A stretch of DNA of 64,000 nt from Fusobacterium necrogenes (GCF_900450765.1 NZ_UGGU01000003.1:1352854-1416853), one strand, 5' to 3'. Positions 26,601 through 31,890 are shown, numbered from the stretch's first letter. The notes: generated by a model from the letters alone, not told the origin. Numbers and translations: made by a program.

Positions 26601-29032
26601 TGTAATAACTCTAAATACTCTTTTATTCTTTCTTCATTTCCATTAGAAACAAAACTATCACCACTGATTATAATTTTCTTCCCAGCAGTTATTCTTTGAG
26701 TATTCACTATTTTTCCAAGAGCTTCAATTAAAAGATTATCTCCAGCTTGTAATACCCCTGAATTAATAACGCTACCAGTTTCTAGAGTAAGATCTTTTTG
26801 TGAAGTAACAACTCCTTTATTTTCAAAAGATTCTTTTGTAGTTATTTTAACATTATCTCCAGATAATACCCCAAGCATTCCTGTTTTAGATAAGATATCT
26901 TTTAAATTATTTAATTTATTTTTAACCTCTTCTAATCCACTTAAAGTAGCTTTTAATTCTGCAAGTTGCGCTGAATCTTTTTCAGCTGCTATTTTCTTAT
27001 TTAACTCTGATATAGAATTTTCTACTTTTGTTAACTCCTCCTCAGAATATTGATATAGAGCTCCTAAATATTTCTCTATCTCTTCTGAGCTTCCAGCATT
27101 GAGAAGTTCTTTAACATTTATAACTAAATCTTTTACAGCCGTTATATGTCCCGCATTTAAAAATTTACCTTGTACAGCTTGAATTAATATAGAATCTGCA
27201 CCTAGTTTTCCTGTATTTGTTAGATTATTTGCGCTTATTAACTTAAGATCTTTTGTAGCTAATATCTCTCCATTATTAACTAATTCTCCAACAGTAGTAG
27301 TTAGAATAATATTTCCATCACTAGCAATAACTTTTCCATTTAAAGCATTTATAAGTTCTTGAGCAGTGATAGTTATATCTTTTGCTGATATATTTCCATA
27401 GTTTTCAAATTTTCCTTTTAAAACTTCAATTTTTAATTTTCCATTAGGATCTACTACTTCATTTAAAGTTCTTCTATCTACTCTTATTTCTCCTTTATTA
27501 ACAAAAGAATATCCAACTCCTAATTCAAAATTTCTAGCTCTCAATAGAGCATCTTTTTCATTTAATAGATTTTCAGCAGTAATAGTTAACTTATTTTCAG
27601 CTGACACTATTCCTTTATTAGTTAATTCCTTTACAAATATTTCTACATCTTTACCAAAAATCCCTGTACTTTGCCAAGTAATCTGATCAGATGAGTAAAT
27701 CTTCCCAGTGTTAATATCTTTTACTTGAAGTGATCCATCAGGATTTGAAGTGATAGCTAGATTTTCAGAATCTACTCCTGAAATAGTAGGTATCAATACC
27801 CCTTGTACATCTAGCCTTTCTGAAAGTTTTATAGTTATATAGTTAGTTGATATTAATCTCGCAGAACTCTTATCTTGTAAAGTTAGACCTCTAGCTGTAA
27901 TAACTATATTTCCATTAGTTGATTGTACTGCTGATCTTAACCTTACATCTCCTTTTAGATCTAAAGAGATATTATTTTTAGATGAAATAGAATTAATTTG
28001 TTCCTTATTAGCAACTTTTACAACTCCCTCTTTTGTTTCAAAATTATTTCCTTTTATTTTTATATCTCTTCTAGAATTAAGAGTAGCAACTGAGATATCT
28101 CCATTTGACTCAATTACTATATCCTTTTCACTGAAAATAGCTCCCTCATGTTTTACACCAAGTCCTTGTCCAGTACTAATAAGTCTGATATTTCTTCCAT
28201 ACATTGCTCCTAACTCTGTTGCATATATACCATACTTATCTTGTTTACTATCAGAAGAAGATTTTATAATAGGATTACTAAAATCTCCCTTCTTTAATTC
28301 AATTTTATTTTGTCCTGAAATTAATGTTATATCAGGCTTTTCTTCTCCATTTATAGGAGATATTTCATTATGTATTTCTATAGTTTTAGCTAAAACATTG
28401 AAATAATTCCCACTAGTTCCGACTCCATTTAAAAAAATATTCCCCTTCTGTACATCAAAATTTATTCCACTACTATCTTTTAATACACTACCAGTAGTTA
28501 ATGTAATTCCATTAGTATTAATAAAAGTAGCCCCATTAACATTTATTCCATTTTCATTGGCAAGAATAAAATCAGCTTTCTTACCAAAAATCTCAATACT
28601 TCCATTTATATTTGATGCTCTATTCCCCATAACTTCATTCAAAATAACAGAAGCATTATTTTTTAAATTTGAATTTTTAGTAACATACCCACCTATCTTA
28701 GAAATTCCATGTTCAGTACTATTATTAAAAATCAATCCATTTCCAGTACCAACACTTAAATCAGTAAATTTATTATGAGAAATACCATGCTTATCTGGAG
28801 TAACAATATTAATTACATCTATTCCATTAGCTGAGTTATTGAGTGTAGTTTCCCCTGTAACTCTAATACTATTAGCTTCTATGCCTCTACTTCTTAAGTC
28901 TCTTGCTAAAGCTATCTCTTCTGTTCCTTCAATTCCTCCCGTTATTAAAAAACAAACAATTAGAGAAATTGTAACACTTTTTTTTCTTTTTAAATAGCGT
29001 TTTAATGTTTTCTCATATAACCTAAAATCCAT
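11603..29032 (-). CDS. giant filamentous haemagglutinin-like TpsA with tandem zincin-like payload modules
   Basis: A 5,809-residue exoprotein. Residues ~1-2730 parallel the neighbouring paralogue: signal sequence, TPS domain with NENGINVNGA, beta-helix repeats, coiled-coil insert. Instead of stopping, it continues for ~3,080 residues. Five copies of a ~50-residue linker (core FDLPQDDGIR, then TAGEEVIVPEHY.PL) separate blocks: linker-zincin; linker-A; linker-zincin; linker-A-A-zincin; linker-A-zincin. The HExxH motifs are HELTH (residues ~3162 and ~3963), HESQH (~4972) and HETQH (~5733), each followed 45-55 residues later by QPIEKEA or QPNEKEA, a plausible third zinc ligand. No VENN pre-toxin motif and no adjacent immunity gene are seen, so a host-directed multi-effector protein is more likely than a CDI toxin. 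Function is inferred. No tpsB is nearby. Confidence 0.9.
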   Translation of the reverse strand: MDFRLYEKTLKRYLKRKKSVTISLIVCFLITGGIEGTEEIALARDLRSRGIEANSIRVTGETTLNNSANGIDVINIVTPDKHGISHNKFTDLSVGTGNGLIFNNSTEHGISKIGGYVTKNSNLKNNASVILNEVMGNRASNINGSIEIFGKKADFILANENGINVNGATFINTNGITLTTGSVLKDSSGINFDVQKGNIFLNGVGTSGNYFNVLAKTIEIHNEISPINGEEKPDITLISGQNKIELKKGDFSNPIIKSSSDSKQDKYGIYATELGAMYGRNIRLISTGQGLGVKHEGAIFSEKDIVIESNGDISVATLNSRRDIKIKGNNFETKEGVVKVANKEQINSISSKNNISLDLKGDVRLRSAVQSTNGNIVITARGLTLQDKSSARLISTNYITIKLSERLDVQGVLIPTISGVDSENLAITSNPDGSLQVKDINTGKIYSSDQITWQSTGIFGKDVEIFVKELTNKGIVSAENKLTITAENLLNEKDALLRARNFELGVGYSFVNKGEIRVDRRTLNEVVDPNGKLKIEVLKGKFENYGNISAKDITITAQELINALNGKVIASDGNIILTTTVGELVNNGEILATKDLKLISANNLTNTGKLGADSILIQAVQGKFLNAGHITAVKDLVINVKELLNAGSSEEIEKYLGALYQYSEEELTKVENSISELNKKIAAEKDSAQLAELKATLSGLEEVKNKLNNLKDILSKTGMLGVLSGDNVKITTKESFENKGVVTSQKDLTLETGSVINSGVLQAGDNLLIEALGKIVNTQRITAGKKIIISGDSFVSNGNEERIKEYLELLQKLNSENLSAEELAELKAKIAAFSDLGVIEGETLAITTKTTLENNGIVITKGDVSLKSEDSIKNNGVMSVGKNLDVKGKSFSSKDLTIKENLSANISGDFNSYNLSVGGNVDVTSSKLENSGKLETGGGLNLTGDFSNKSGATASVGKSLNINGGVNNSGELLVGETIKINSENRNNGESFANSGNINASGEIEIGGSSFDNTGKITTGSKLDINVSGDIDNSGNIEAKNDISLAGKNLNNKNGDLVTEGNLTANISEKVTNGNMSVGNDINITSNGFHNSGSTVAGGNISLNTKTGDFGNSGKLHAAGKIDLDSRSAANSGEIIGNGVDISTKGSFFNTGSLQSKGSIVINNTGDVILTSGEVKASGDISITGNNSDIKLNGKVLSEGKIDVKSKTGDIETGKVQALGDISISTEKDIINKGMIVSNSNINLSADGIVNEEGNTIWAGKDAVLNAMREIYNSLNANIVSQNDMKLSAKSITNDAGTIAAGGNLDIKADNLTNKSRVDVKYEIVDTESSKQTVRWDDTFNYHLDSTEIWIPVIENKSVVTDKATIEAEGNLNISGFSSDKAKVNNYSGTILAGKDMTIKGDILNETAYQNLNVVDLLKLIQVRLSWETRLYLTNAYGNSGVSFEGSLYDALTKGYFGRGREAYYKALALVDNPLLNKVLSSVLGSDWKGKDKPISQDKWNFDGSFKYYAANGNAQIIAGGNFTHTNGSLVNNGGESGGNKNVNVNIGDNSIEGVGSNLDVDISDINSIKEVGGVKYPHDVELATGSITIDGVTITAETGNLAGAIAVSGTVNPIIFIDIPKGENGIFKPVEGEPQPGKPIYETNIDFIDPDKFFGSDYFFEQLGYDKNKTSAVLGDAYYDYLLLKDIIQKGLGYTGNVSAEDIQTLIDNAAEISATLGLELGKALTQDQINNLEHDIVWYVEVEVNGQKVLAPQLYLGKNSRINIAQNQGNGGTSTIKVGGDLVSDNTSFDNTNGNIDAGGNIIIKSSGDINNNSSGGMGGGISSDKNIAVDAAGDVNMIGGSLKGDNVIVSGDNVNIESTLGVDEKGNQIISDKAGIEADNGIQIDAKNDVNIKGGSLTASGEEIKPEEEGGAPGFEEPAPEQPEVVKDVDYYKELFKKESADIIEGDAGSININAGGDVNIKDIHTVSSEFKHEYDNGGFAQSSSTSATSNGSNLQGSNININGENVNIVGSDLSTNDTKEDANKDALPGSININAKNDVNIEDSKDLIHQDQYQKNLGTVNGLLTQESSRKELEASLSHGSSIKTSGDLNVSAGNDVTLKGSDVTVGGNANIDAENDLNILDGRNEVKEEFNESRYQVFGGGRTDVKKSSSTSVGSNISVGGDLNANAGNNIKVVGGNISANGDTNLSAGNDISIEAGKNEYHEEKKELNIGLYVEGSAGIGGVGVTGSASTADMSTSSEISTEWGGESAAGENLDGSNEKTPTTSGRPHMDQIVSGEFGVKLESKNTTIDETTWTESQISGDNINISAGNKVDIGGGDYKATGDISISGKQVDSTKYTDERTENSSGFSIAVKNTAGVNSAIVDTINKGVQMDSSIKSGNANDGILAAQGVGAVTNVIFNDAIGVTNKQSINVSIEDSTSKTTSENVSSVDAGGSVTIKATEGDINLNGVDVKAEDNINLDAKKDINITAAKKTSTENGFKVDLEAQLEESAGVSALWGANTDIGVGGSANLDITKKNSTDYENSTISAGGNISIKSGGDTNIDGGNVEAKKDVNLDIGGNLNIISKKSSHDNHEINANAGANVSIGAASNTIGKGEVGLSGGGGDIWSSGETVSQSGIKAGGNLNADIEGDLNIEGGILGSETGAGKVDVGGNINIKDITTKEQAGGAHITGSGGFTGDFGADGTIGDIKDKEVVSKGVIGVDNITAGGDVNINGEVGSVEDIYKDMENTQIVTKDIYQKGGDISLSGSTSNIKDVKDKVDSISSKFGGTSKTSGINKGNDSDGINVGGKSVGDSDRNSIIKGGDDKYSVLDKDNAFDFPQREDTGTGDVVLKDTAGETIIIPENYIPLGMNPPDKEASQNDSFMNQSIDEVISSVDERINDILARQDELIERQVAGEKVEKGYLDKKLEKLKESIERYIEANKDKNLSDDQKQKVEELLERFNEYDQNNDNYLEGNLQVKRKITDDVSILVRSNKDIRQNLKTIAKESDKIPKEHLLNYLDGVLNDEGKNKALEDALKNTPKGEKTIILQAPTIEHDKESEKNLNTIYKDIFDKTDDGIRKTLDDKFKDRVENDQDIKKLVSEGDTSPEKVLELAKKLQQLKAETFKDVVGAEYKKIPIDIYEGYGNILGGNDGVSLKIYLDSNYSFDYIFGTIVHELTHQDQRSLKDLKIEGFNDRNKLYDLNFSKGGYIASDSEDYETQPIEKEAYESEKLAHISLKNIKEKQEAERDLDEEVRVLMDRQIELASKKDKSEADKKELSNIEKKLMEVMEKINAQIKKEDKNLAETDDKYDVLDRSNAFDLPQDDGIRAEIKDIAGEEVIIPEHYEPLNGNPDKYKKAKAPQISAPMKHTVTINGERVHREENNASNSTFIDKRGAVATNVEITSPLKYPELLELKKPLIITSSKDKESFDGISFKDILTSLDLQDSNLEKLATEFSTKNLNEVNLDILLKEDKEELSELEKDILKNTLGTQLGAQGLQKIHQSLKELEKNSSDTIAKEKLSEGITEIKVSIDNTTLDLLLEHGHKVYVSLAEVITDSSGNVKLENVSKIFDPNEPNFETEEYQKLRHLIEKHLGNLNLKFAVDKQVIDLPKDIKNIKFNDKGIKKDKYVLLDKPNPFDLPQDDGIRAEIKDTAGEEVIVPEHYTPLGMNPPDKEVSQNNKFKDQGVDEVISSVDRQITDILDRQNVLIERQSGGEKVEKTYLDNELDELRKNIEEYIEVNKDKKLSNEQKQEIEEILEKFSKYEESNQKYFDGKPQRIFEVDEKISVLTRSDKDIYQNLKTVAKESDKIPKEHLLNYLDRLLKNTEKNEVLEKITESTDEKKNKQTILENPLIDHNKESEKNLNKVYKSIFDRTNGSVRKALDTEFRYIAEYDQNIKRMVSKGDTSPEGVRELAEKLQELKAEAFKAVLGVEYEKIPIEVQKSDGNFAGGNDGIKLKIYLDDEDSFDYVFETIVHELTHQDQKNLQKINIQGFEDRNKLYELNSLEGGYISTFGKDYETQPIEKEAHDSEKIAEEVLKSIRESEDAASYEDSYDEDNRFDILDEPNAFDLPQDDGIREEIKDTAGEEVIVPEYYEPLTGNPEDYKEKKKSNNLLDKNENKGLGETPLIYGTQKGRAILINEAMRSENKNVHVANGYLGQFNLEVKPLIIFAEKIFTSNLSNMEIEKILKFTESEEFKNLFEGKKGQTLLYKYEKEQISRVSEEANRKILTLLLENEKIKTISKDILKAWDKYSKNSEKRVENKKELNKAIDRFFELKTVTILEETFNNGGKIYFSLDEIATSNGKINLDKVLEVFNESHPMYHSITSAELRTAFRKYLDHPDLKFFLSKQVIELPNELKEKIKKEVEFENFKNQNPINNKNLLSFIPERDLGKTALVYGTKFGRGGLLRESSKSLNKNPHFTDAYLGKLNLGNENQEMIKFAEKVINGTLTDKDKEEIINPFPLLKNYKTDYTENQIGRVKEKANEELLNLVLEKDEVLKALNQITSGAEKIKKDKNSIEGKKEIEEGVQNFIKEKQIIILEKTFERGGKIYFSLDEIILTQNKDINFDRLLEVFDKSSKNYNSITSSELRTVFEKYLEHPNLKFVLGKQVIELPQKTKEKIKDMVSKNNSQELISLGKEKKLEQEMYQPDDEQAETSMDTTPPPPRKLTADEIINSTDFRYNFEKMKEYLTQRYGVESARIIYEELNLDNPMIKERIKIELENEMLQREGGITDENLLAFLDEMASKYINFEKENPSEYEQRNGFGGKVFVRTREGIRKQLETVAKNRDKIPGEHLQNFLANIFMNKEAKVIQKNGIEGKAMIASDLKLGKTYIDDIYLSSIFEMIPNKFSETRKEMNNLLVAELGENEYLKDFITREAGFKKEALTRAYSRNPDLLINMLYSLNAKQIPNDVIEKLLKEIDETRGKYFEEKVGLPYNPNKIKFVENPKLKGQVAHHDQATGTITVYKSSITTLGNLIDMLLHESQHHEQGIIATSKEKGKVSEEVREFYDLGRFAYIDGKKPTEHSLNMYKLQPIEKEAFEVMRSKEIIKALVESIIAGRETNRGSKVTKENNGSTGYGNFYGINNVSSKFDLLDKPNAFDLPQDDGVRIEIDDTANEPEIVAEHYEPLTGLPEKYRKEEKVSKNNRNIEADVKNEKLGDSPLSYGPTLSRGYLLEAIEDSPNKNNKTADSYLGKLNEGNNYEHLIELATKVTSKTLTSEDIEKVLDFDSSSFKTADKRYQREYKKVNSEVNRELLQEIIADKRVQKIFEKISKSAENIASGKKTLKDEITLNNSIHDFFIAKTSIVLEKTLKGNGQVYFSITEVIADKKGNINFDKLLNVFNPSSVNYDSVTSAELRVIFQKYLDHPNLKFVIGKHVIELPSEIKEKIKKESLLFNKKYAKNMNMLDGEASPEIDMDTYDSPLNVDDILDSENLGRFVARVKNSILLRYGPENFNNVKEYFNLENPIVRDMVRKDLEKALLLSNELVTGDNLDAFLSKNILENIRKQTERRIEEYTLTPGLEGMVYNRMHSEIKKQLQLVSEVADKLPSEHLQNFLANMFMNKEARKTYEVHGNENKKIIINKQGMKLETEDYIALGNIYKYIRNDFAEARAMMDNKLINELATNRKLQDFITQNGIIDKNLLREVYLENPEFVIEKIYNLNVKDISDEDIKLLLSVISEERKKIFEELLQVNYTESPLNIFDSSPIGQEKQLGFHNAVDGSINIVRTGISTLGVLLETVLHETQHQDQKLLSENKDSNMIPEATKELYLLNHYAYIQPGDLPPQLFYLYEKQPNEKEAFSVTRIKELIKLLVEDMIN
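11606..12790 (-). other. payload zincin-like module 4 (C-terminal)
   Basis: Residues ~5415-5809 of the giant protein. It opens with VDDILDSENLGRFV, then a helix-rich stretch with the shared motif 'KQLQLVSEVADKLPSEHLQNFL'. A beta strand with GSINIVRTGISTLG precedes HETQHQDQ (HExxH at 11822-11836), and the final QPNEKEAF lies ~30 residues from the end. Most similar to module 3. Confidence 0.75.
12880..13600 (-). other. payload domain A, copy 4
   Basis: About 240 residues. It opens with LGDSPLSYGPTLSRGYLLE and DSYLGKLNEGN, and closes with GNGQVYFSITEVI, a Y.SVTSAELR motif and HPNLKFVIGKHVIELP. I do not recognise the family. Confidence 0.7.
13645..13795 (-). repeat. payload linker 5
   Basis: Core LDKPNAFDLPQDDGVR followed by DTANE.EIVAEHYEPLTGLP. 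The most diverged of the five linkers. Confidence 0.8.
13860..15090 (-). other. payload zincin-like module 3
   Basis: Residues ~4650-5060. It opens ADEIINSTDFRYNFEKM. The shared helical motif 'IRKQLETVAKNRDKIPGEHL' precedes GTITVYKSSITTLG and HESQHHEQ (HESQH at 14105-14119), and LQPIEKEAFE follows. Paralogous to module 4. Confidence 0.75.
15190..15930 (-). other. payload domain A, copy 3
   Basis: Tandem with copy 2 and without an intervening linker. Hallmarks are LGKTALVYGTKFGRGGLL, TDAYLGKLNLGN, GGKIYFSLDEI, YNSITSSELRTVF and HPNLKFVLGKQVIELP. Confidence 0.7.
15960..16740 (-). other. payload domain A, copy 2
   Basis: Hallmarks are LGETPLIYGTQKGRAILI, NGYLGQFNLE, GGKIYFSLDEI, YHSITSAELRTAF and HPDLKFFLSKQVIELP, about 250 residues in all. 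Same family as copies 3 and 4. Confidence 0.7.
16740..16900 (-). repeat. payload linker 4
   Basis: Core LDEPNAFDLPQDDGIREE followed by TAGEEVIVPEYYEPLTGNP. Confidence 0.85.
16905..18050 (-). other. payload zincin-like module 2
   Basis: Residues ~3662-4043, closely similar to module 1: VDEVISSVDRQITDI, 'LKTVAKESDKIPKEHLLNYL', AGGNDGIKLKIYL, then HELTHQDQ (HELTH at 17132-17146) and TQPIEKEAHDSEK. Confidence 0.8.
18050..18195 (-). repeat. payload linker 3
   Basis: Core LDKPNPFDLPQDDGIRAE followed by TAGEEVIVPEHYTPLGMNPP. Confidence 0.85.
18200..18995 (-). other. payload domain A, copy 1 (diverged)
   Basis: About 260 residues between linkers 2 and 3. The C-terminal half keeps the A pattern (GHKVYVSLAEVI, NLNLKFAVDKQVIDLP), but the N-terminal half differs from copies 2-4, lacking the YGT..GR motif and reading HTVTINGERVHREEN instead. 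Confidence 0.6.
18995..19150 (-). repeat. payload linker 2
   Basis: Core LDRSNAFDLPQDDGIRAE followed by IAGEEVIIPEHYEPLNGNP. Confidence 0.85.
19150..20450 (-). other. payload zincin-like module 1
   Basis: Residues ~2862-3294. A Glu/Lys-rich helical start (IDEVISSVDERINDILARQ) leads to 'LKTIAKESDKIPKEHLLNYL', GGNDGVSLKIYLDS, HELTHQDQ (HELTH at 19535-19549) and TQPIEKEAYESEK. A coiled-coil tail follows. Confidence 0.8.
20450..20600 (-). repeat. payload linker 1 (first, degenerate)
   Basis: Core LDKDNAFDFPQRED followed by DTAGETIIIPENYIPLGMN. It marks the junction between the beta-helix shaft and the payload. Confidence 0.8.
26104..27464 (-). repeat. 1.36-kb near-identical tract, copy 2 (in the giant haemagglutinin)
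   Basis: Partner of 8300-9660. Only a few residue differences are seen over ~454 codons (for example KDS versus KDP, NSY versus NSH, LTGD versus LTGN). Confidence 0.9.
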
Positions 29033-29324
29033 CTGTTCTATTCCTCCCTAACCCATATTTCTATCTATTTAAATAGAAAAAAGGTAATTACTTCTACAAC
29101 AGTACTTACCTTAATCCAATTTTGTAGTAAAAAATCTTGTATACCCCACTTCTAATTTATTGTACACCAAATTCAAAAATATTTTTTCCTATTTTAGATT
29201 TTTATGTTTATATTTTCATAACAAAAGTACTATTATAGAATAATTTAAAAGAATTATAAAACAAAAATAATTATAATTTTATAAAAATATTAAGTTAAAT
29301 TTTATTTCCTGTTTTCAAAAAATA
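29033..29324. other. leader/promoter region of the giant haemagglutinin gene
   Basis: About 290 bp without an ORF. It holds a GGGAGG ribosome site 9 bp before the ATG, the terminator-like leader hairpin described separately, and AT-rich sequence in which I cannot assign a convincing promoter. Confidence 0.6.
29076..29128 (-). promoter_or_regulatory. terminator-like hairpin with overlapping alternative stem in the giant haemagglutinin leader
   Basis: On the minus strand AAGGTAAGTACT (29101-29112) pairs with AGTAATTACCTT (29081-29092), 11 of 12 bases, around an 8-base loop and is followed by a T6 tract (29076-29082). An upstream ACTACAA (29122-29128) is complementary to TTGTAGA in that loop (29093-29099), giving a competing fold. 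This resembles a terminator/antiterminator pair ~45 nt before the start codon. The role is inferred. Confidence 0.5.
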
Positions 29325-29375
29325 AAAAAGGAGATAATCAACTAACACTCTAAATTAGTTTTTTTCTCCTTTTTT
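29325..29375 (-). terminator. intrinsic terminator of lysA-dapF
   Basis: On the minus strand AAAAAGGAGA...TCTCCTTTTTT with an inner AACTAA/TTAGTT helix, ending in a T6 tract just past the dapF stop. Confidence 0.8.
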
Positions 29376-29376
29376 A

Positions 29377-30213
29377 CTATTTTAAAAACTCTCCAGTGCA
29401 AATTGTTTCTGCACTACCTTTCATTATGACATTATATTCATTATCAAAAGTTACAAAAACCTCTCCACCCTCTGTGGTAAGCTTTACACTATTTCCTTTA
29501 ATTTTTCCAAGTTTATGAGCTATAACAGCAGCTGAACAACACCCTGTTCCACAACCTAATGTTCTTGAAGCTCCTCTCTCCCAAGTCTTTATAGTAATAT
29601 TTTCATCATCTACCACTTGAATAAAATTTACATTAGTTTTTCTTGGAAAAATATCAATACTATACTCTATAGCTTTTCCTAATCTATCTATATCATAGTT
29701 ATCATAATCATCTACTAAAATCACAGTATGAGGTACTCCCATTAAAACAGATGAAATTTTTAATTTTTCTCCCTCTACCTCTATCTCTTTTTCTAAAATA
29801 ATTTCATTATCTAACGTACAAGGAACAGAAGCAGCTCTAAAATCGGCTCTTCCCATATCTACCGATATATATTTTATCTCTTCATTCTCCAAAGTAAGAT
29901 TTATATATTTTATTCCAGCATCAGTTTCTACTGAAAAATTTTCTTTTCTTACTACTCCATTATCATAGACAAATTTTGAAAAACATCTTATTCCATTCCC
30001 ACACATCTCTCCTCTTGATCCATCAGAATTATAGTAATTCATTTTTATATCTGCAACTTTACTCTCTTCACAAGTCATGAATCCATCTGCACCTATTCCA
30101 AAATGTCTATCACAAACTTTTTTTGCTGTACTGCTCAAATTTAAATCTCTATATTCTACTCCATTAACTAAGATAAAATCATTCCCTGCAGCTTGTAATT
30201 TTGAAAATTTCAT
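29377..30213 (-). CDS. dapF: diaminopimelate epimerase
   Basis: Interconverts LL- and meso-diaminopimelate, giving the peptidoglycan cross-link amino acid precursor and the substrate of LysA. The 278-residue protein has both catalytic-cysteine regions, MCGNGIRCF near residue 76 and GCGTGCCSAA near residue 220, so the two-base racemase site is intact. Length is normal. The ATG has a GGAGAG site. It lies 45 bp downstream of lysA in the same direction with no terminator between, so both are under the lysine riboswitch. Confidence 0.97.
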   Translation of the reverse strand: MKFSKLQAAGNDFILVNGVEYRDLNLSSTAKKVCDRHFGIGADGFMTCEESKVADIKMNYYNSDGSRGEMCGNGIRCFSKFVYDNGVVRKENFSVETDAGIKYINLTLENEEIKYISVDMGRADFRAASVPCTLDNEIILEKEIEVEGEKLKISSVLMGVPHTVILVDDYDNYDIDRLGKAIEYSIDIFPRKTNVNFIQVVDDENITIKTWERGASRTLGCGTGCCSAAVIAHKLGKIKGNSVKLTTEGGEVFVTFDNEYNVIMKGSAETICTGEFLK

Positions 30214-30258
30214 ATTCTCTCCTTTCTATAAAAATCTACTTAATTTATTAAAAATAAT

Positions 30259-31563
30259 TTATAATTCAATTAGCAAATCATTTTTTATTAAATCTTCAAA
30301 AGTCTCTCTTTTTATAACTAAAGAAGCCTTTCCATTTTTTACAAATACTACTGCTGGTCTTGTTAATTTATTATAATTACTAGCCATTGAATAACCATAG
30401 GCTCCAGTTGTAGTAACTAGTAATAAATCTCCTACTTTTCCTTTTGGTAACTCTTTATTTTTTATAATTAAATCTCCAGACTCACAGCATTTCCCTGCAA
30501 CCGTCACTATTTCTTTATCTTTTTCATTTAATCTATTAGCTATAGTAGCTTCATATTGAGCTTGATATAATGCTGGCCTTATATTATCTGTCATTCCTCC
30601 ATCTATAAAAATATATTTTGTTCCACCATAAGTTTGTTTTATTCCTCCAACTGTATAAAGAGTACTTCCTGCATTTCCTACTATACTTCTTCCTGGTTCA
30701 ATAGATACTCTTTCCACATCTAAATCATATTTATGTAAATTTTTTTCAAGCACTTCGATCATACTCTTCATAAAGCTTTCTATATCTATCTCTACATCTT
30801 CAGCAGTGTAATATACTCCAAATCCTCCTCCTAAATTTATTTCTGGTATTTTTATTCCTAATTTTTCTTCCATTTTCTTAGTTTCTACTACCATTACTTT
30901 TATTCCTTCATGAAAAGCCTGCGTATCAAATATTTGAGATCCTATATGACAATGAAATCCAAGAAACTCCATATTCTTATCTTCTACAATTCTTTTTACC
31001 ATTTCTACTAATCTTTTATCAAAAATTGACTCTCCAAATTTAGATGAGTGTTTTGAAGTTTTTATATACTCATGTGTATGTGCATCTATTCCAATATTTA
31101 TTCTTAGCATAACTTTCATCTTTTTATTATTCTTAGCACATACTTTTGAGAGATTTTCAATTTCTAATTCATTATCTATAATTATACTACCTATTCCATA
31201 TTCAACACACATTTCCAACTCTTCTATACTTTTATTATTTCCATGCATATGTACTTTTTTCATGTCTATTCCACTAGCTTTTATAGTGTATAATTCTCCT
31301 GCAGAAACAGCATCTATATCTATATCATATTTCTCTACTAATTGGCACATAGCTTTTGATAAGAAAGCTTTTGATGCGTATACTATCTGTGTTTTAAAAT
31401 TTTTACTTTTAAAACTATTTTTATACTTTTTCATATTTTCTTCGATCAACTCTTGATCCATTATGTATAGTGGTGTTCCATATTTTTTAGCTAACTCTGT
31501 TACCTTAACTTCTCCTATTGATAGTACTCCATTATTATCTCTCATTGTTCCAAAAAATCTCAT
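30259..31563 (-). CDS. lysA: diaminopimelate decarboxylase
   Basis: PLP enzyme converting meso-diaminopimelate to lysine. The 434-residue product shows the PLP lysine in YASKAF (K65), HCHIGSQ, the GGGFG phosphate loop, EPGRSIVGNAG and the inter-subunit cysteine motif CCESGD. Fold-type III alanine-racemase-like barrel followed by a beta domain. The ATG follows a GGAGG site. First gene of lysA-dapF; an L-box riboswitch and terminator precede it, so lysine should shut expression down. Confidence 0.97.
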   Translation of the reverse strand: MRFFGTMRDNNGVLSIGEVKVTELAKKYGTPLYIMDQELIEENMKKYKNSFKSKNFKTQIVYASKAFLSKAMCQLVEKYDIDIDAVSAGELYTIKASGIDMKKVHMHGNNKSIEELEMCVEYGIGSIIIDNELEIENLSKVCAKNNKKMKVMLRINIGIDAHTHEYIKTSKHSSKFGESIFDKRLVEMVKRIVEDKNMEFLGFHCHIGSQIFDTQAFHEGIKVMVVETKKMEEKLGIKIPEINLGGGFGVYYTAEDVEIDIESFMKSMIEVLEKNLHKYDLDVERVSIEPGRSIVGNAGSTLYTVGGIKQTYGGTKYIFIDGGMTDNIRPALYQAQYEATIANRLNEKDKEIVTVAGKCCESGDLIIKNKELPKGKVGDLLLVTTTGAYGYSMASNYNKLTRPAVVFVKNGKASLVIKRETFEDLIKNDLLIEL

Positions 31564-31593
31564 CTTTTTCCTCCGAATTTTTCTAAATGAATT

Positions 31594-31664
31594 ATAAAAA
31601 AAGATAGCCTAGTAAAAGCTTTGAAATATTATAATACCTCTTGCTTTTAAGCTTTGCTATCTTT
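31594..31664 (-). terminator. riboswitch-controlled terminator upstream of lysA
   Basis: On the minus strand AAAGATAGC (31656-31664) pairs with GCTATCTTT (31600-31608), with a second inner AAGC/GCTT helix, followed by a T7 tract. It sits between the aptamer and lysA, as expected for the expression platform of a transcriptional lysine riboswitch. Confidence 0.8.
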
Positions 31665-31689
31665 CAACTAATTCAAATTAAATTCTATA

Positions 31690-31890
31690 CTTTTTCTTGT
31701 ATATTCTATAATTAACAGTCCTTTAGATAGCACTCCATTGAATACTCAATGACAGTAAAACAGATATTATCTGAGTTACCAACAAAAATCCTTTGACCTT
31801 GATTTTTATTTCGGCAATCTCCCCTTTCATATCTCTTCATAGTTCGTCAAACTCTGAGACATTACTCTTGTCAATTGCACCTCTATCGTT
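31690..31890 (-). ncRNA. lysine riboswitch (L-box)
   Basis: The minus strand carries the lysine aptamer signature blocks in order: GATAGAGGTGC, CAAGAGTAATG, then GAAAGGGGAGATTGCCGAA. These match my memory of the L-box consensus. A TATAAT box (31897-31902) is positioned to start transcription at its 5' end. Location directly upstream of lysA supports the call. The 3' boundary is approximate. Confidence 0.88.

Noticed and set aside
2943..29032. Contact-dependent inhibition (CdiA-CdiI) system
   Set aside because: No VENN-type pre-toxin motif, no variable C-terminal tip of typical size and no small immunity gene downstream of either gene.
20450..29032. CRISPR array or tandem DNA repeats within the haemagglutinin genes
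   Set aside because: The periodicity is in degenerate beta-helix coding repeats; there are no regularly spaced identical direct repeats.
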